Part shown: one piece after another, positions 34,366 to 46,181 of the stretch | Numbering within the stretch: the stretch's first letter is position 1 | Layout of the letters: each line of letters starts with the position of its first letter | Assembly: GCA_018343915.1 (NCBI GenBank) | Contig: JABRWF010000005.1 | Location: 35,001 to 99,000 of the forward strand | Direction of reading: 5' to 3' | Origin: Agroathelia rolfsii | Taxonomy: Eukaryota; Basidiomycota; Agaricomycetes; Amylocorticiales; Amylocorticiaceae | Length of the DNA: 64,000 nucleotides | Position numbers and translations under genes: made by a program | The notes under the pieces: generated by a model | The model's input: only the letters and a program-made list of their open reading frames with translations | Databases searched by the model: none | Told to the model about the DNA's origin: nothing

Positions 34366-34526
34366 CAATGATAGCTAGTTATATAACTAAGTACTCTGTA
34401 ACTAATTGTCCTAGGCTGTTCATTATGAATAAATAATGTGTAGAAAGTCCAAGAAAAATTGTAAAAATACAAGAAAAATACAGGAAAATAAAGAAAGATT
34501 AGGAGAGTCTGGATATACTCATGACA
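34366..34526 (-). repeat. Terminal part of the 3' LTR of element C-2
   Basis: CAATGATAGCTAG...ATACTCATGACA is the U3 start of a minus-strand C LTR, cut by the copia LTR. The reversed polypurine tract TTACCCCCCTTCT follows. Confidence 0.85.
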
Positions 34527-34941
34527 TTACCCCCCTTCTAAGGGGTGTTTCCCTAAAACCACCTTTATCCAATATACCATGAATTAGTGATAGATCTTTC
34601 TACTTGTGTTAGGTTCTCTACTGTCCTAAATAGAAGACTACTAAATCTAGCTACTGAGATTCTTCTAGGAGCACTTGGATTTTCTTGATAAAACTGGGTA
34701 ATCAGTCTTTTTGCATGTATATCTTGTGCAAATTCCCAGCTATCTTCTCCTGGATATTCTTTGTACTCTACTAAGAACTAGAGTTTCTTCCATCTTCTAT
34801 ATAGTTGAGCATCCTTAATACATAACACTTCCCATTCCTCTTCCCCTTCTACCTCTACTGGTAGTGGCTCTTCTAGTGTTCTACCTAGGATCTTGCTTTC
34901 CTGGTATGGTTATAGAAGGTTTACATGAAAGACATTGTGCA

Positions 34942-36490
34942 TGTTACAAGACGCTTGTTGTACTGTAAATTTATTTAGAATTTCTTATTATTTTTCTGAA
35001 TTTTTCCTGATTTTTCTCTATTTTTTAATATATAACTTGCATATTATATAAACATTACATAATTACCCTAATAACTAAGCAATTTATGTGACTAGTCACT
35101 GTGTAACTAGCCATTATGTGATAGCTAATCATGTGATATATTATGTATGCACAAGTCTAGAATATAAGCCCAGACTATAATATCATAATAGACTCATTAT
35201 AATGCAATATTATACTATACTTAGCACCCCTGTATATAGACTATGCACCAGTATAGACTAGGTAGAATTAGTATATAACCCTATAGTGCTCCTACCTGAA
35301 GACCTAGATTTGTTCTCTTTATCTTTGTTACGACCCCCTCCATGCATAAGTAGCTCCCACTCCAACATTTCTAACATGTCCCCACTTACCCTCACCCACT
35401 ACTATCCAACAACCAAAGACACCTCTCCGGCTGCCAACTTCCGCTCTCCGCCCTCTGCAATTCAGGCGTTGGAACCAGCAACCCCTTGCTCAGCGCCTAA
35501 CCAGAGTCCTGGAGTCTTTTCCTCTTCTTATGTATCCTGTTTTCCCATCATTTTCTCTATATATTTTGGTACCCTTATTCACATAGATAGTTTCGGCCTA
35601 TTCATGCCCCGTATTCTGTTTCCTACTCTCCGTCTCACTTCATTTCTATTCCTCTTGGTATCCTCCTGCTACTATAGTATTTATACCAACCTAGTATGTA
35701 CCTAGCTACCTCAGTTTGGAAATCAACTTAGTTCCCCTTCTCCTGTCTAACTCCTGTTCCGGACTGCAACTAGGCAAGGGCCTGACACATACATCTTGGC
35801 CAAGTCCGGTCACCCCTCTCCTTTCCTATCCACTCTCCCATCTCTACTCCTGTTCACTCCATCTCTGCTTCTATTCCACTCTGCCCCTTCCCTTTCTACT
35901 ATCTCTGTCTATCCAAGACTTAACAGTCTTTAGGTAAGCATAAGTAGTACCATGTATTAAGTAATAACTAATATAATAAAAACTTCATCTTTAGAGCCTA
36001 TCTCTCTCCCCTCCCCTCTCAAATCCTCTCTGCTTTGTGCTAGGAGGTTACAAGTATGCTCTGTACTACTTGTAGTTGAGGTATGCTTAGTACTACCTCT
36101 GTGAGCTTGCATAAAACAGATCCAGCCTATTAGTAGTAACTATTTGCATCAGCTATAAACACAACTATATTATGCTCAGTATATACACCCAATAAAGCTA
36201 TATGCCTAGTTGGTCAGGGTTAAGATACCTTAACCCCTATCTATATACACAAGATAGTTTGTGTTCTGCCTATAGACCTTGCTTGAAAGTATTCATACTT
36301 AGAGTAAAGCTTGGTAATAGAAAGACTCAAACTTGAGTAAGAATAGAAACCGGGCATAGAGAAGTGTATACCCCTGTATCTCAAGTCCTGGGAAGAGTAA
36401 AACAGGCCTTACTGCCTACTCCATACCTTTAAGGGGTTTCTATGGACTTTGATTGAGTTTTGGTGGTATGAGTCAGGTATGCTCTTGATA
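34942..36490 (+). mobile_element. Solo LTR, family A, interrupted by an E LTR
   Basis: TGTTACAAGACG...GCTCTTGATA with target duplication GTGCA/GTACA (34937-34941, 36491-36495). Without the inserted E LTR it is 944 bp. Confidence 0.9.
35326..35925. mobile_element. Solo LTR, family E, 600 bp
   Basis: TGTTACGACCCCC...CCAAGACTTAACA, flanked by ATCTT/GTCTT (35321-35325, 35926-35930). It is C-rich and pyrimidine-rich, with long open frames on the plus strand that look incidental. A second copy is at 54120-54720. Confidence 0.88.
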
Positions 36491-37001
36491 GTACACATGC
36501 CAATTTTTTGTAATATCAATTTCATAGTTTAATTCCCCAATTCTTTTGACTACCTTATAAGGGCCTAGCTTTTTAGGGCTAAGTTTCCTACTTGGTTGTT
36601 TGGCAAACTTGATATTTCGTGCATCTAGCCATACTCTAGCTCCTGGTTCTAACTGGGGGAAACTTTTCTTTTTCTAATTATAGTACTATTTCATAGTTTC
36701 TGCTGTTTTAGCTAGAGCTGCTTGAGCTTCTAGTTAGACCTCTTTTAGGTTACCTAACCAGTCTTGTGCTCCTATGGTCTTTAGCTAAGGCTGAGGGAGA
36801 ATCTCTATTTCTAGCACAAACCTATAGTTGAGTTCAAAGGGTATAAACCCTGTTGCCATACTCTGTCTTTGGTTTAATGCAAATTCTGCCACCTCTAGGT
36901 TTTCTGCCCAATTGGTCTGCCTTTAGTTAGAGTAAATTCATAAATAGGTTTCAATTTCTTGATTTAGCCTTTCTGTTTGTCTATTACTTTGTGGATGATA
37001 A

Positions 37002-38034
37002 TGTTGAAAGATTGAATATTTACAAGCTTCATATCTTTCCAATAATTCCAATGAATACTTCAAATAATCATCTAACATCATGTCATACATGATTATTTGT
37101 TTCATGATTTTACAACCGTTCATTGTTGAGATATTAACAATTCTTTACATGCATATATTCATTGAAATAATATGCATATATTCTTTTATTTAATATTTTC
37201 AATATTTCATTATATCTAATCTTATCAGAGATAAGATTATCATATCTAAGGTCACTTGACTTTATCATTTATGAATATCTTTTTCATAAATATTAAACAA
37301 TTCCATTTAAATATTCATTTCTAAATAATCATTGTGAATATTACTAATTGATTTTTCACGCCTTAGATCCTTGCTTATAAATCACCAAAATATTTACTAA
37401 GCAAGTTCATAATATTAGTAATATTTATAAAATATTACTAATACAGATCTAATAATAGGATATTGAGATCAATAGACATTTTACTTACTAATACTATATA
37501 AATTACTTACTAAGCACACAGATTGCTTACCAAGCATATTATTCAGCAAATAGGAATATTACTAAGCTGATTTATAAGCTGATTTGTAAGCAACCCTTCT
37601 TACTAAGCGGATTAGATAAGCACAGGATTGGCTTACTAATCTTGTAGAAATTAGAATATTTTGTATTATATAAGCACCAGCAAATTCGGCTGGAAATGAC
37701 AAGTTATTTCACTCGAAAATAGTGAGTTAAATAGTCTACAAGACTAGCTCCTAGAGTACTAACTTCACCCTAGACTTACAAAGTCTACAAGACAAGACAA
37801 CAAGCCTTTCCTAAAGGGAAACAAGTAGGTAGTCTCCAAGGGACACCGGCTACAGTCTTATCTTAAGTATAGCATAGTTACTAACCGCTTCCTACCTAGG
37901 AAACTTTGCCTATTCTTAGGAAACAATCCAAGCCTGCACTTTTCTCTACAAGTAAGTGTTTGCTTCACAACAGGTAACTTGTGAGCTAGCATATAGCCAC
38001 ACTATACAACCTAAGAACTATGATAGTTTCAACA
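37002..38034 (+). mobile_element. Solo LTR, family G, 1033 bp
   Basis: TGTTGAAAG...GTTTCAACA flanked by GATAA (36997-37001, 38035-38039). It is AT-rich, with the perfect palindrome AATCTTATC-AGA-GATAAGATT near 37220-37245, many TTACTAAGC words between 37380 and 37640, and TATATAAG near 37670. A second copy is at 44454 and a fragment at 21121. No internal region is seen, so its class is inferred from termini and 5-bp duplication. Confidence 0.82.
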
Positions 38035-38394
38035 GATAAGCAGTGGACAAGGCTGTTTTAATGCCTAATTTATAATGAATCTCTTTCATAACCTGGCTTG
38101 CAAATTAGGGGCCTCTATCTGTAGTCCAGACCTTAGGAATACCATGGAGTTTAAACACATGCTTTAGATACAATTCTGCTACCTCTACTACAGTTACTGC
38201 TTCAACCATTGGGATTAGGTGACACATCTTTGTAAATTTGTCTATAATTACTAGGATAGAGTCAAATTCTCCTAACTTGGGTAGTTTTACAATCATATCA
38301 GCTATTACATATTCCCAGGGTTTCTGTGGAGTAGGCAGTGATTGAAGTAAACTAGGGGGTGGTTGGCGTGAACTCTTATTTGTAATACACTGGG

Positions 38395-38733
38395 TGTCAA
38401 GAGTACATCTGCCTCTTGCCACTAAAACTCAACCAGAGCCTACGTTAACCCTTGTAAGGTACAGGGTAGCCTGTAATGGCTGTTTTACAACTCCCAAGGC
38501 TTGGGATGCAAGGATGGACATACCTTGTGCGCTATCTTTGTTCTCACTCAACCCTGAGCTTGCTGATCACCAAGCTTTACTTTAGACTTACAAAGTCTTC
38601 AAGCAAGGTCTACCATTGAGACACAAAGTTTCTTGTATATACAAATAGGTGTGCAGGGTCTCTTAGCCTTGATAAATGCAGGGCAAGCCTTTGTTTACTT
38701 TAGGTACACTGAGTACTATATTGGTTTGTTGTG
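38395..38733 (-). repeat. Solo LTR A (layer 2), left part
   Basis: TGTCAAGAGTACATC..., continued at 48764-49397. Target duplication CTGGG (38390-38394, 49398-49402). It sits inside pol of C-2. Confidence 0.9.
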
Positions 38734-38933
38734 TGTCAAGAGTACACCTGACTCTTGTCACCAAAACTCAACCAAAGTCTACAGAAACTCCTCAAAGGTG
38801 CGAGGTAGGCAGTAAGGCCTTTTTTACTCTTCCTAGGACTTGGGATATAGGGGTGTATACTTTTTTGTGCCCTGTCTCTACTCTCACTCAAACTCGAGCT
38901 TTTCTATCACCAAGCTTTACTCCAAGTCTATAA
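38734..38933 (-). repeat. Solo LTR A (layer 3), left part
   Basis: TGTCAAGAGTACACC..., continued at 48006-48763. Target duplication TTGTG (38729-38733, 48764-48768). It sits inside the layer-2 LTR. Confidence 0.9.
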
Positions 38934-39893
38934 TGTTACGAGATAATCACTATACTATAAATTTATTTAAGATTTCTCATTATTTTTCTGATTTTTCTCT
39001 GATTTTTCTCTATTTTTTGGTGTATAATATGTATATTACATAAGCGGACATTACATAAGTACCCTGATAACTAAGCAAAGTCATGTGATTAGCCATCATG
39101 TGACTGGCCATCATGTGACCACTAGTTATGTGACTTATTATATAAGTAGGTCTAGAGCATGGGTCTAGAACATAATACCATTATAGACTCACTATGGTGC
39201 AATATTGCATCACACTTAGCACCTCTGTGCACAGACCATGTACCAGGTACACAGACCAGGTAGAATTAGTATATAACCCTGTAGTACCTCTACCTGAAGA
39301 CCCCAGATTTATTCTCTTTGTCTTTAGGTAAGTACAATAGTACTTTGTATCCAGTAGTTAAATAACATAATAAAAACTTCATCTTCAGAGTCCCTATCTA
39401 CCCCTTTCCCTCCTCCCTCTCAAATCCTCCCTGCTTTGTGCTAGGAGGTTACAAGTGTGCTCTGTGCTACTTATAGTTGAGGTGTGCTTAGTGCTACCTC
39501 TGTGAGCTTGTATAAGACAGGTCCAGCCTATTAGTGGTGACCATTTGCAATAGCTGTAACACAAAACCACATTGTGCTTAGTGCACACACCTAACAAAGC
39601 TTTACGCCTAGTTAGCCAGGGTTAAGATACCTCAACCCCTATCTGCATACACAAGAAAACTTGTGTCTTGACTATAGACCTCGCTTGAAAGTCTTGTAGA
39701 CTTGGAGTAAAGCTTGGTGATAGGAAAGCTCGAGTTTGAGTGAAAGTAGAGACAGGGCACAGAGAAGTGTACACCCCTGCATCCCAAGTCCTGGGAACAG
39801 TAAAAAAGGCCTTACTACCTACCCTGTACCTTCGAGGGGTTTCTGTGGACTTTAGTTGAGTTTTGGTGACAAAAGTCAGGTGTGCTCTTGACA
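38934..39893 (+). repeat. 5' LTR of A-2, 960 bp
   Basis: TGTTACGAG...GCTCTTGACA. U3 begins with T-tracts 9-11 bp apart (38964-39010), then an array of CATGTGA-like words (39082-39135), a TCTAGA pair, and two CTGTGCACAG/ACAGACCA motifs before the TATA box. Confidence 0.93.
39270..39330 (+). promoter_or_regulatory. Family A TATA box, start-site hairpin and donor-like site
   Basis: TATATAAC (39270-39277); then CCTGAAGAC, the self-primer AGATTTATTCT (39305-39315; other copies AGATTTGTTCT), and GTCTTTAGG, followed by TAAGT. The 3' LTR has the matching set at 47405-47445. The start at A39305 is inferred from the primer rule and from the 35-base TATA spacing shared with family C. Confidence 0.65.
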
Positions 39894-39895
39894 TT

Positions 39896-39906
39896 AGAAC
39901 AAATCT
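39896..39906 (+). other. Self-primer-binding site of A-2
   Basis: AGAACAAATCT two bases after the LTR, an exact complement of AGATTTGTTCT (47417-47427); the 5' LTR copy has one G-to-A change. Confidence 0.8.
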
Positions 39907-40275
39907 CTCCTTTCTGCACTAGCTGCTCCATGCACTAGAGGTGGTGTAGTAAGCCATATTATTTTGAGCAAAAATTAATTACAGTAGAACTTTAGTAGAC
40001 TACCATGGTTATTCTACATACAAAAGTAGTAGTCTTCATCTTTGTACATTTCTTGTTTTGGGAGTATTCTTGGCCAGCTTGTAAGTGGTATTAGTATCCA
40101 TGGTTGCATTGGTTTTTTTGAGCTATTAAAGGGAACAACACCCAAGTGGATAGACGAAAAAGACTCCAGTCACTACAAGTAGCCCAAAACAAGTAAAAAC
40201 TTTAGTAGAATTAGGCCTAGCTCAAAGGGCAAAAAACACTTTCATCCAAATTACTTTGGGAGTCTCTAGTAATCA
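39907..40275 (+). other. Leader of A-2, no gene seen
   Basis: It is similar in A-1 and A-3 and contains no long frame. A TAA lies at 40270-40272, directly upstream of the gag frame. Confidence 0.6.
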
Positions 40276-41595
40276 CTGTCAAGCTTGCCCACTATTTCAT
40301 ACCTAGACTATAACCCCAGTCCAACCCTAGAGGAAGAAAGTGGTGAAAACACCTCTTCAGGAGAATATGAATCCTCCGACAAAGAAAACCCCACCTTTCT
40401 CCCTCCTTTCCCCTTTTCACAAGTATCTGCCCTTCCCACCTCTTTCACCCTATATGCACGATCCCCCATAGCTGAACAGCCCCAACCCCCTGCTCCCATC
40501 ACCAATGTAGAACTATTGCAAATACTAGTGGCAAACTAAACCACTATGATGCAATGGATTCAGAATCAACAAGGGTCCACGTCCAAGCCTAAAGAAATCG
40601 GACACCCACCTCCTACCTTTGATGGGTAATGGATTAATTTCCATCCATTTGTCCAAAAGTTCCAAGCCCACCTCAAACTTAACCCTAGAGTATATGTAAC
40701 TAAGGAAGAAAAGGTTAAATATCTCTTGGGTTTAATAGTGGATGGTGCTACTGTATGGTCTAGTCTATGGTACAATGAAATAAGATGTGCAGGAGAAGGA
40801 ACAAGGGTAGAAGGACCTGTGGTATTTGCAGAAGTACTACAAAGTTTTAAAACCTTGTTTGGAGCCTTTGACAAAAAGATAGCGGCAAGGGACCAGCTAC
40901 AAAACCTCAGGCAAGGAACTACTTCAACCAGGAACTTTGGGATGGCTTTTATGCTATTAGGAAGAAGAACAGGGTTGTCAGACGATGACCTAAGGGAGAA
41001 ATATTTAGAAAGGATGAATGTCAAACTCAGGCGTATCATCACGGGTTGGGACAGAGATACATCCACACTCTAACTTCTTATGAGTGCCGCACACAATGCA
41101 GAAGTGAACCTCATGAAGGAAGAGATGTTGTCCAATAAGAGATATTGGTACAACAATAACCCACAAGTAGATCTCCAGCACAGTGATCCAGATGCTATGG
41201 ATATTTTGGCAACTATCTTGGGAGGGAAACCCAAGTCATCAAAAAACCTATTTACAAGTGCAGGATTTGCCCAGCAATCCTCTCTGCTACAAGTAGCTGC
41301 AATGCAAAATCAAACTGCTACAACATCTAATAATCCCTTCCGACGGAATGACATTGTATGTTATAATTGTCAGAAGAAGGGTCACATTACATGGGACTAC
41401 CAAAGCCCAAAAGTAGATAGGGTTAAACCTAATAACCCATTCCAAAAGGTGGCTGCAGCCTCATCGACAAAACCGACGCCCCCACTGGCAGTAGACGGCC
41501 AGAATTTGTCTACCATGACACAGCAAGATATAATTAATATGCTGCAAGAACAGAGTCAGATGATTGCAGCCCTTAAAGACAAATTGGGTTTTTAG
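40276..41595 (+). pseudogene. gag: Gag of A-2, three in-frame stops
   Basis: One frame, interrupted by TAA near 40537, 40627 and 41071. At each place a sister copy has CAA, so all three stops are C-to-T changes. Regions: an acidic, serine-rich N-terminus (40285-40540), a capsid core (40630-41240) and a zinc knuckle at about 41360-41400 (CYNC...GH), where the last Cys reads Tyr. The C-terminus ends LGF-stop. No ATG precedes the conserved N-terminus. Gag makes the particle. Confidence 0.87.
41586..41595 (+). promoter_or_regulatory. Likely -1 frameshift site of A-2
   Basis: TTG GGT TTT TAG in the gag frame contains GGGTTTT (41586-41592). Pol runs in the -1 frame, where a TAG at 41598-41600 (CAG in A-1) now blocks it. 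Confidence 0.68.
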
Positions 41596-44453
41596 AATAG
41601 TCAGAGTATGAGGCCAATGCTTCTGACCAGTATGTACAAAATAAAATTTCCTCCTTTTTTATTTCTTCTTCATTTTCAATTTCTTCTTCATTGGTACAAG
41701 GTATGAATGGACAACATCTGAAAATTCCTTTTATGTTCCATGGACATTCCTCTACTATTTCCATTTCCGCAATGATTGATTCTGGAGCTTCCTCCACTTT
41801 TATCAATAAAAAATTCATAGATAAAAATAAAATAAAAACTTTAAAATTACAAAAACAAATTCCTTTGTACAATATAGACAATTCACCAAATGCAATAGGA
41901 TTCATTTCTGAATATGTAATCCTTTTAACCCAAATTGATACAGAACAGCAAAGGCTGGTTTTCTTAGTAGTAGATATTGGTACAGAAGATGTAATTCTAG
42001 GTATTAATTGGTTACGACTAGAAAACCCCCTTATCAACTGGAAAAAAGGACATATTACTCTAACAGACAATTTGCTCAAAGATAAGGAATACAAAAAATT
42101 AAATAAAATCATAAAAAATGAGGACTCCCCTCTATTACTAGTAGCAACCTTGGGGTTACTGCCCCAATATCAAAAATATGCCAAGGTCTTCTCGGAAGCA
42201 GAATCTCAATGATTCCCTACTAGCAAACTTTATGACCATAAAATAGAATTAGTAGAAGGAGCTGAGATGAAAAGGACTAAGGTATATCCATTGTCAATCC
42301 TAGAGTTGAAAGAATTGGATGTGTATTTGGAGGAAAATTTGGCCAAAGGATACATAAGAAAGTCACAGAGTCTTTATACATCTCCTTTTTTCTTTATTCC
42401 TAAAAAGAATAGGAAACTCAGGCCTATAGTAGATTATTGTTGACTCAATAATATCACAATAAAAAACTCCTACCTGCTTCCTCTAATCTCCTCTATTGTG
42501 GATGGACTTTTCCGGGCAAAAGTGTTCACCAAATTAGACTTACGATGGGGATATAATAATGTTCTAATAAAAAATGGACATTAAGAACGAGCAGCCTTTA
42601 TAACCCCCTAAGGACTGTTTGAACCCCTAGTAATGACCTTTAGTTTATGCAATGCCCCAGCCACCTTCCAAGCTATGATGGACAAAGTATTTACAGACCT
42701 GATTACACAAGGATTAGTGTATGTTTATATTGATGACATTATAGTTACTATAGCCAGCCTAGAAGAACACCAGCATTTAGTGTACAAAGTACTCAAAAGA
42801 TTAGCAGAAAATGATCTTTTTGCTAATTTGGAAAAATGCCTATTTGAAGTTGCTGAGGTGGAATTCCTAGGAGTAATAATTGGCTACAATTGTGTACAAA
42901 TGACCAATGAAAAAGTCCAAGCAATTCTTGACTGGCCAACTCCCATAACAGTCAAAGATGTTCAGAAGTTCAGAGGTCTAGCTAACTATTACCGACAGTT
43001 TATCAAAGGGTTTAGTGATATCACCAAACCCCTAGATAGGTTAACTGGCAAAGGCACTTGGAAATGGGAAAAAGAGGAACAAGAATCATTTGACTATCTT
43101 AAGAAGGCCTTTATGACTACCCCAGTATTAGCCATCTATGATCACTAGCAAGAAAGTCGGATTGAAACGGATGCCTCAGGATATGCAATAGGAGGAGTAT
43201 TTTCCCAGTTGTAAGATGATGGTGAATGGCACTCTATTGCCTTCCATTCCAAATCTATAGATGATGCACAAAGAAATTATGACATCTGGGATAAGGAAAT
43301 GCTCGCAATTATTTGAGTACTAAAAGAATGGCGCCACTACATTATTGGATTACCTAAACCGGTGGAGATCTGGTCAGACCACAAAAACCTGGAATATTGG
43401 GTAATAAGTCAACATCTAAGCTGTCGACAAGTATATTGGTATTAGATCCTACAAGAATATAATTTTGTATTGTGTTACAAAAAAGGATTAACAAATGGAC
43501 GAGTGGATGCCCTATTGAGGAGACCGGATTTTTATACAGAAGATTCCCAGGATAATCTCAACGTCACCATACTTCAATCCTCCTACTTCAAAGTAATGGC
43601 TGCTAAAAGAGGACATGTACTAGTTGAAGGCGAAAAGGAGATCCTGGCAGAAGTTAGAAGGGAGAGCACCGAGTTGCTGGAATCCCTCTATCAGATTATC
43701 AAGATTGGCCCATGACGGATTACACTAGGATTACAGGATTGGGAAACAGAGGATGGATTGGTTTTATACAGAGAAAAGGTCTTTGTACCCCTAAAAAAGG
43801 AACTCAAAGAAAAAATTATGGCTAAATACCATGATTCAGCCCTCACAGGTCATCCTGGGCATACAAAAACCTTAGAACTTATTAGCAGAAACTACTATTG
43901 GATTAGCATGACAAAAGAAATAAACCAATATGTAGACTCTTGCTTACTCTGTCAAGCAAACAAACCAAGTCGACAAGCATTACCTGGACTCCTCCAACCC
44001 TTACCTGTACCTGGAAAACCATGGGAACATGTTACTTCAGATTTAATAGTTAAACTACCTAAGTCACAAGGGTTTAACTCAATTCTAGTAGTAGTAGACA
44101 GGCTTACAAAATTGGCACACTTCATACTAACCAATGAAAATATATCAGCCAAGGATGTAGCCGATCTATATGTTAAAAATGTGTTCAAATTACATAGTGC
44201 CCCATCAACATGGACATCAGACCGAGGACCTCAATTTGCTAGTCAAGTGATGAAAGATATACATACTAGTCTACACATCAAAACAGCCCTGTCCACCGCC
44301 TACCATCCACAAAGTGATGGACAGACTGAGCATGTTAATCAAGAAGTAGAACAATATCTAAGAATCTTTTGTAATCACAGACAAACAAATTGGGTAGAAT
44401 TGTTACCTTATGCAGAATTTATGTACAATAATAGGAAAAATAAGAGTATATGT

Positions 44454-45480
44454 TGTTGAAAGATTGAATATTTACAAGCTTCATATCTTTCCAATAATTC
44501 CAATGAATACTTCAAATAATCATCTAACATCATGTCATACATGATTATTTATTTCATGATTTTACAACCATTCATTGTTGAGATATTAACAATTCTTTAC
44601 ATGCATATATTCATTGAAATAATATGCATATATTCTTTTATTTAATATTTTCAAATATTTCATTATATCTAATCTTATCAGAGATAAGATTATCATATCT
44701 GAAGTCACTTGACTTTATCATTTATGAATATTTTTTTCATAAATATTAAACAATTCCATTTAAATATTTATTTCTCAATAATTATTGTGAATATTACTAA
44801 TTGATTTTTCACGCCCTAGATCCTTGCTTATAAATCACCAAAATATTTACTAAGCAAATTCATAATATTAGTAATGTTTATAAAATATTACTAATACAGA
44901 TCTAATAATAGGATATTGAGATAAATGGATACTTTCACTTACTAATACTATACAAATTACTGACTAAGCACACAGATTACTTACCAAGCATATTATTCAG
45001 CAAATAGGAATATTACTAAGCTAATTTATAAGCTGATTTGTAAGCAATTTTCCTTACTAAGCGGATTAGATAAGCACAGGATTAGCTTACTAATCTTGTA
45101 GAAATTAGAATATTTTGTATTATATAAGCACCAGCAAATTCAGCTGGAAATGACAAGTTATTTCACTTGAAAATAGTGAGTTAAATAGTCTAAGGACTAG
45201 CTCACAGTACTAACTTCACTAACAGACTTACTAAGTCTACTATAAGACAACAAGCCTTTCCTAAAGGGAAAACAAGTAGGTAGTCTCAAAGCGATACTGG
45301 CTAAGTCTTATATTAAAGATATAGAAGTAAACTAATCACTTTCAATCTCTTATAGATCCAAGCCTATCTACCAAGACAACCAACCCTGTACTTTTCTACA
45401 ATAAGTAAGTGTTTGGTTTAAACAAGGTTTACAGTAGTGTACACGTGCATTATACTCTATATCATAACCCTTTTATTACA
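44454..45480 (+). mobile_element. Solo LTR, family G, about 1027 bp
   Basis: TGTTGAAAG... closely follows the copy at 37002 for about 950 bases, then differs near its 3' end (TTATTACA). Target duplication is unclear (TATGT left; TGTAC or CATGT right). It contains the same GATAAG palindrome and TTACTAAGC words. Confidence 0.8.
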
Positions 45481-46181
45481 TGTACTAGTGCTTTTGAATT
45501 AACCTATAGCTATATTCCAAATTGGGAAGCAAAGGATATTCCAAATCCAACTCTAGCAGCCTTCAACTAGATTGAAAATACTAAGGAAGCACAAAGAGAG
45601 GCACAAGCAGCATTAGGCTTAGCAAAGGAACAAATGGAGCAATCGTATAATAAAGGAAAAAAGATGTTCCCAGATTTAGAAGAGGGATAAGAAGTTTGGC
45701 TAAATACATGAAATTTGAAACTTGATAGACCATCCAAGAAGTTAAGTCAGAAATGGATTGGTCCCTATAAAGTGGAGAAAAAGCTAAATGACTTGAACTA
45801 CCAGTTGGACCTCCCAGCTAACCTCAGAATCTATAATGTGTTCCACGTACATTTGCTAAAACCACATTATGCCTTGGATCGGCACCAAAAGCCTTTACCT
45901 CCAGTAGAAGTAGAAGGAGAAGAAGAGTACGAAATGGAAGAAGTACTCAACTCAAGAATGCGGCGGGGAAAACTAGAATTTCTGGTAACATAGAAAGGAT
46001 ACCCAGAGGAACAAATATAGGTTAGAGAACCGGATATACATGCAGATAATGCAATCAGAGAATTCTATAAGTCTAATCCTAGTGCTCCAAGAAAAATTAG
46101 TGCCACATTATTTAATCTCCTTCCATTTCAAAACTGGGATAATCTAACAGAATGGCAATCCAAGGTGGATTGCCCCTAAGG

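Larger units (their letters stand above)
41586..46179 (+). pseudogene. pol: Pol of A-2, split by a G LTR, multiple stops
   Basis: 41586-44453 reads in one frame: protease DSGASSTF near 41770, RT with YIDD at 42726-42737, RNase H ETDASGYA near 43165, an HHCC finger (CLLCQANK) near 43940, and an integrase core with SDRGPQF near 44218 and SDGQTE near 44315. After the G LTR, 45481-46179 gives the integrase tail and a chromodomain (the KGYPEE region near 45990), ending TAA at 46177-46179. There are at least a dozen stops, mostly at former CAA, CGA or TGG codons. It is the best template for reading the family A copies on the other strand. Confidence 0.9.

Noticed and set aside
35286..35937. Two proline/serine-rich frames
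   Set aside because: They run across the border of the E LTR, and equivalent frames at 54003-54499 shift relative to each other; low-complexity pyrimidine-rich LTR.
44454..45480. Helitron or DNA transposon for family G
   Set aside because: TG...CA ends, a 5-bp duplication in the other copy and a TATA box favour a solo LTR, though the coding part has not been seen.
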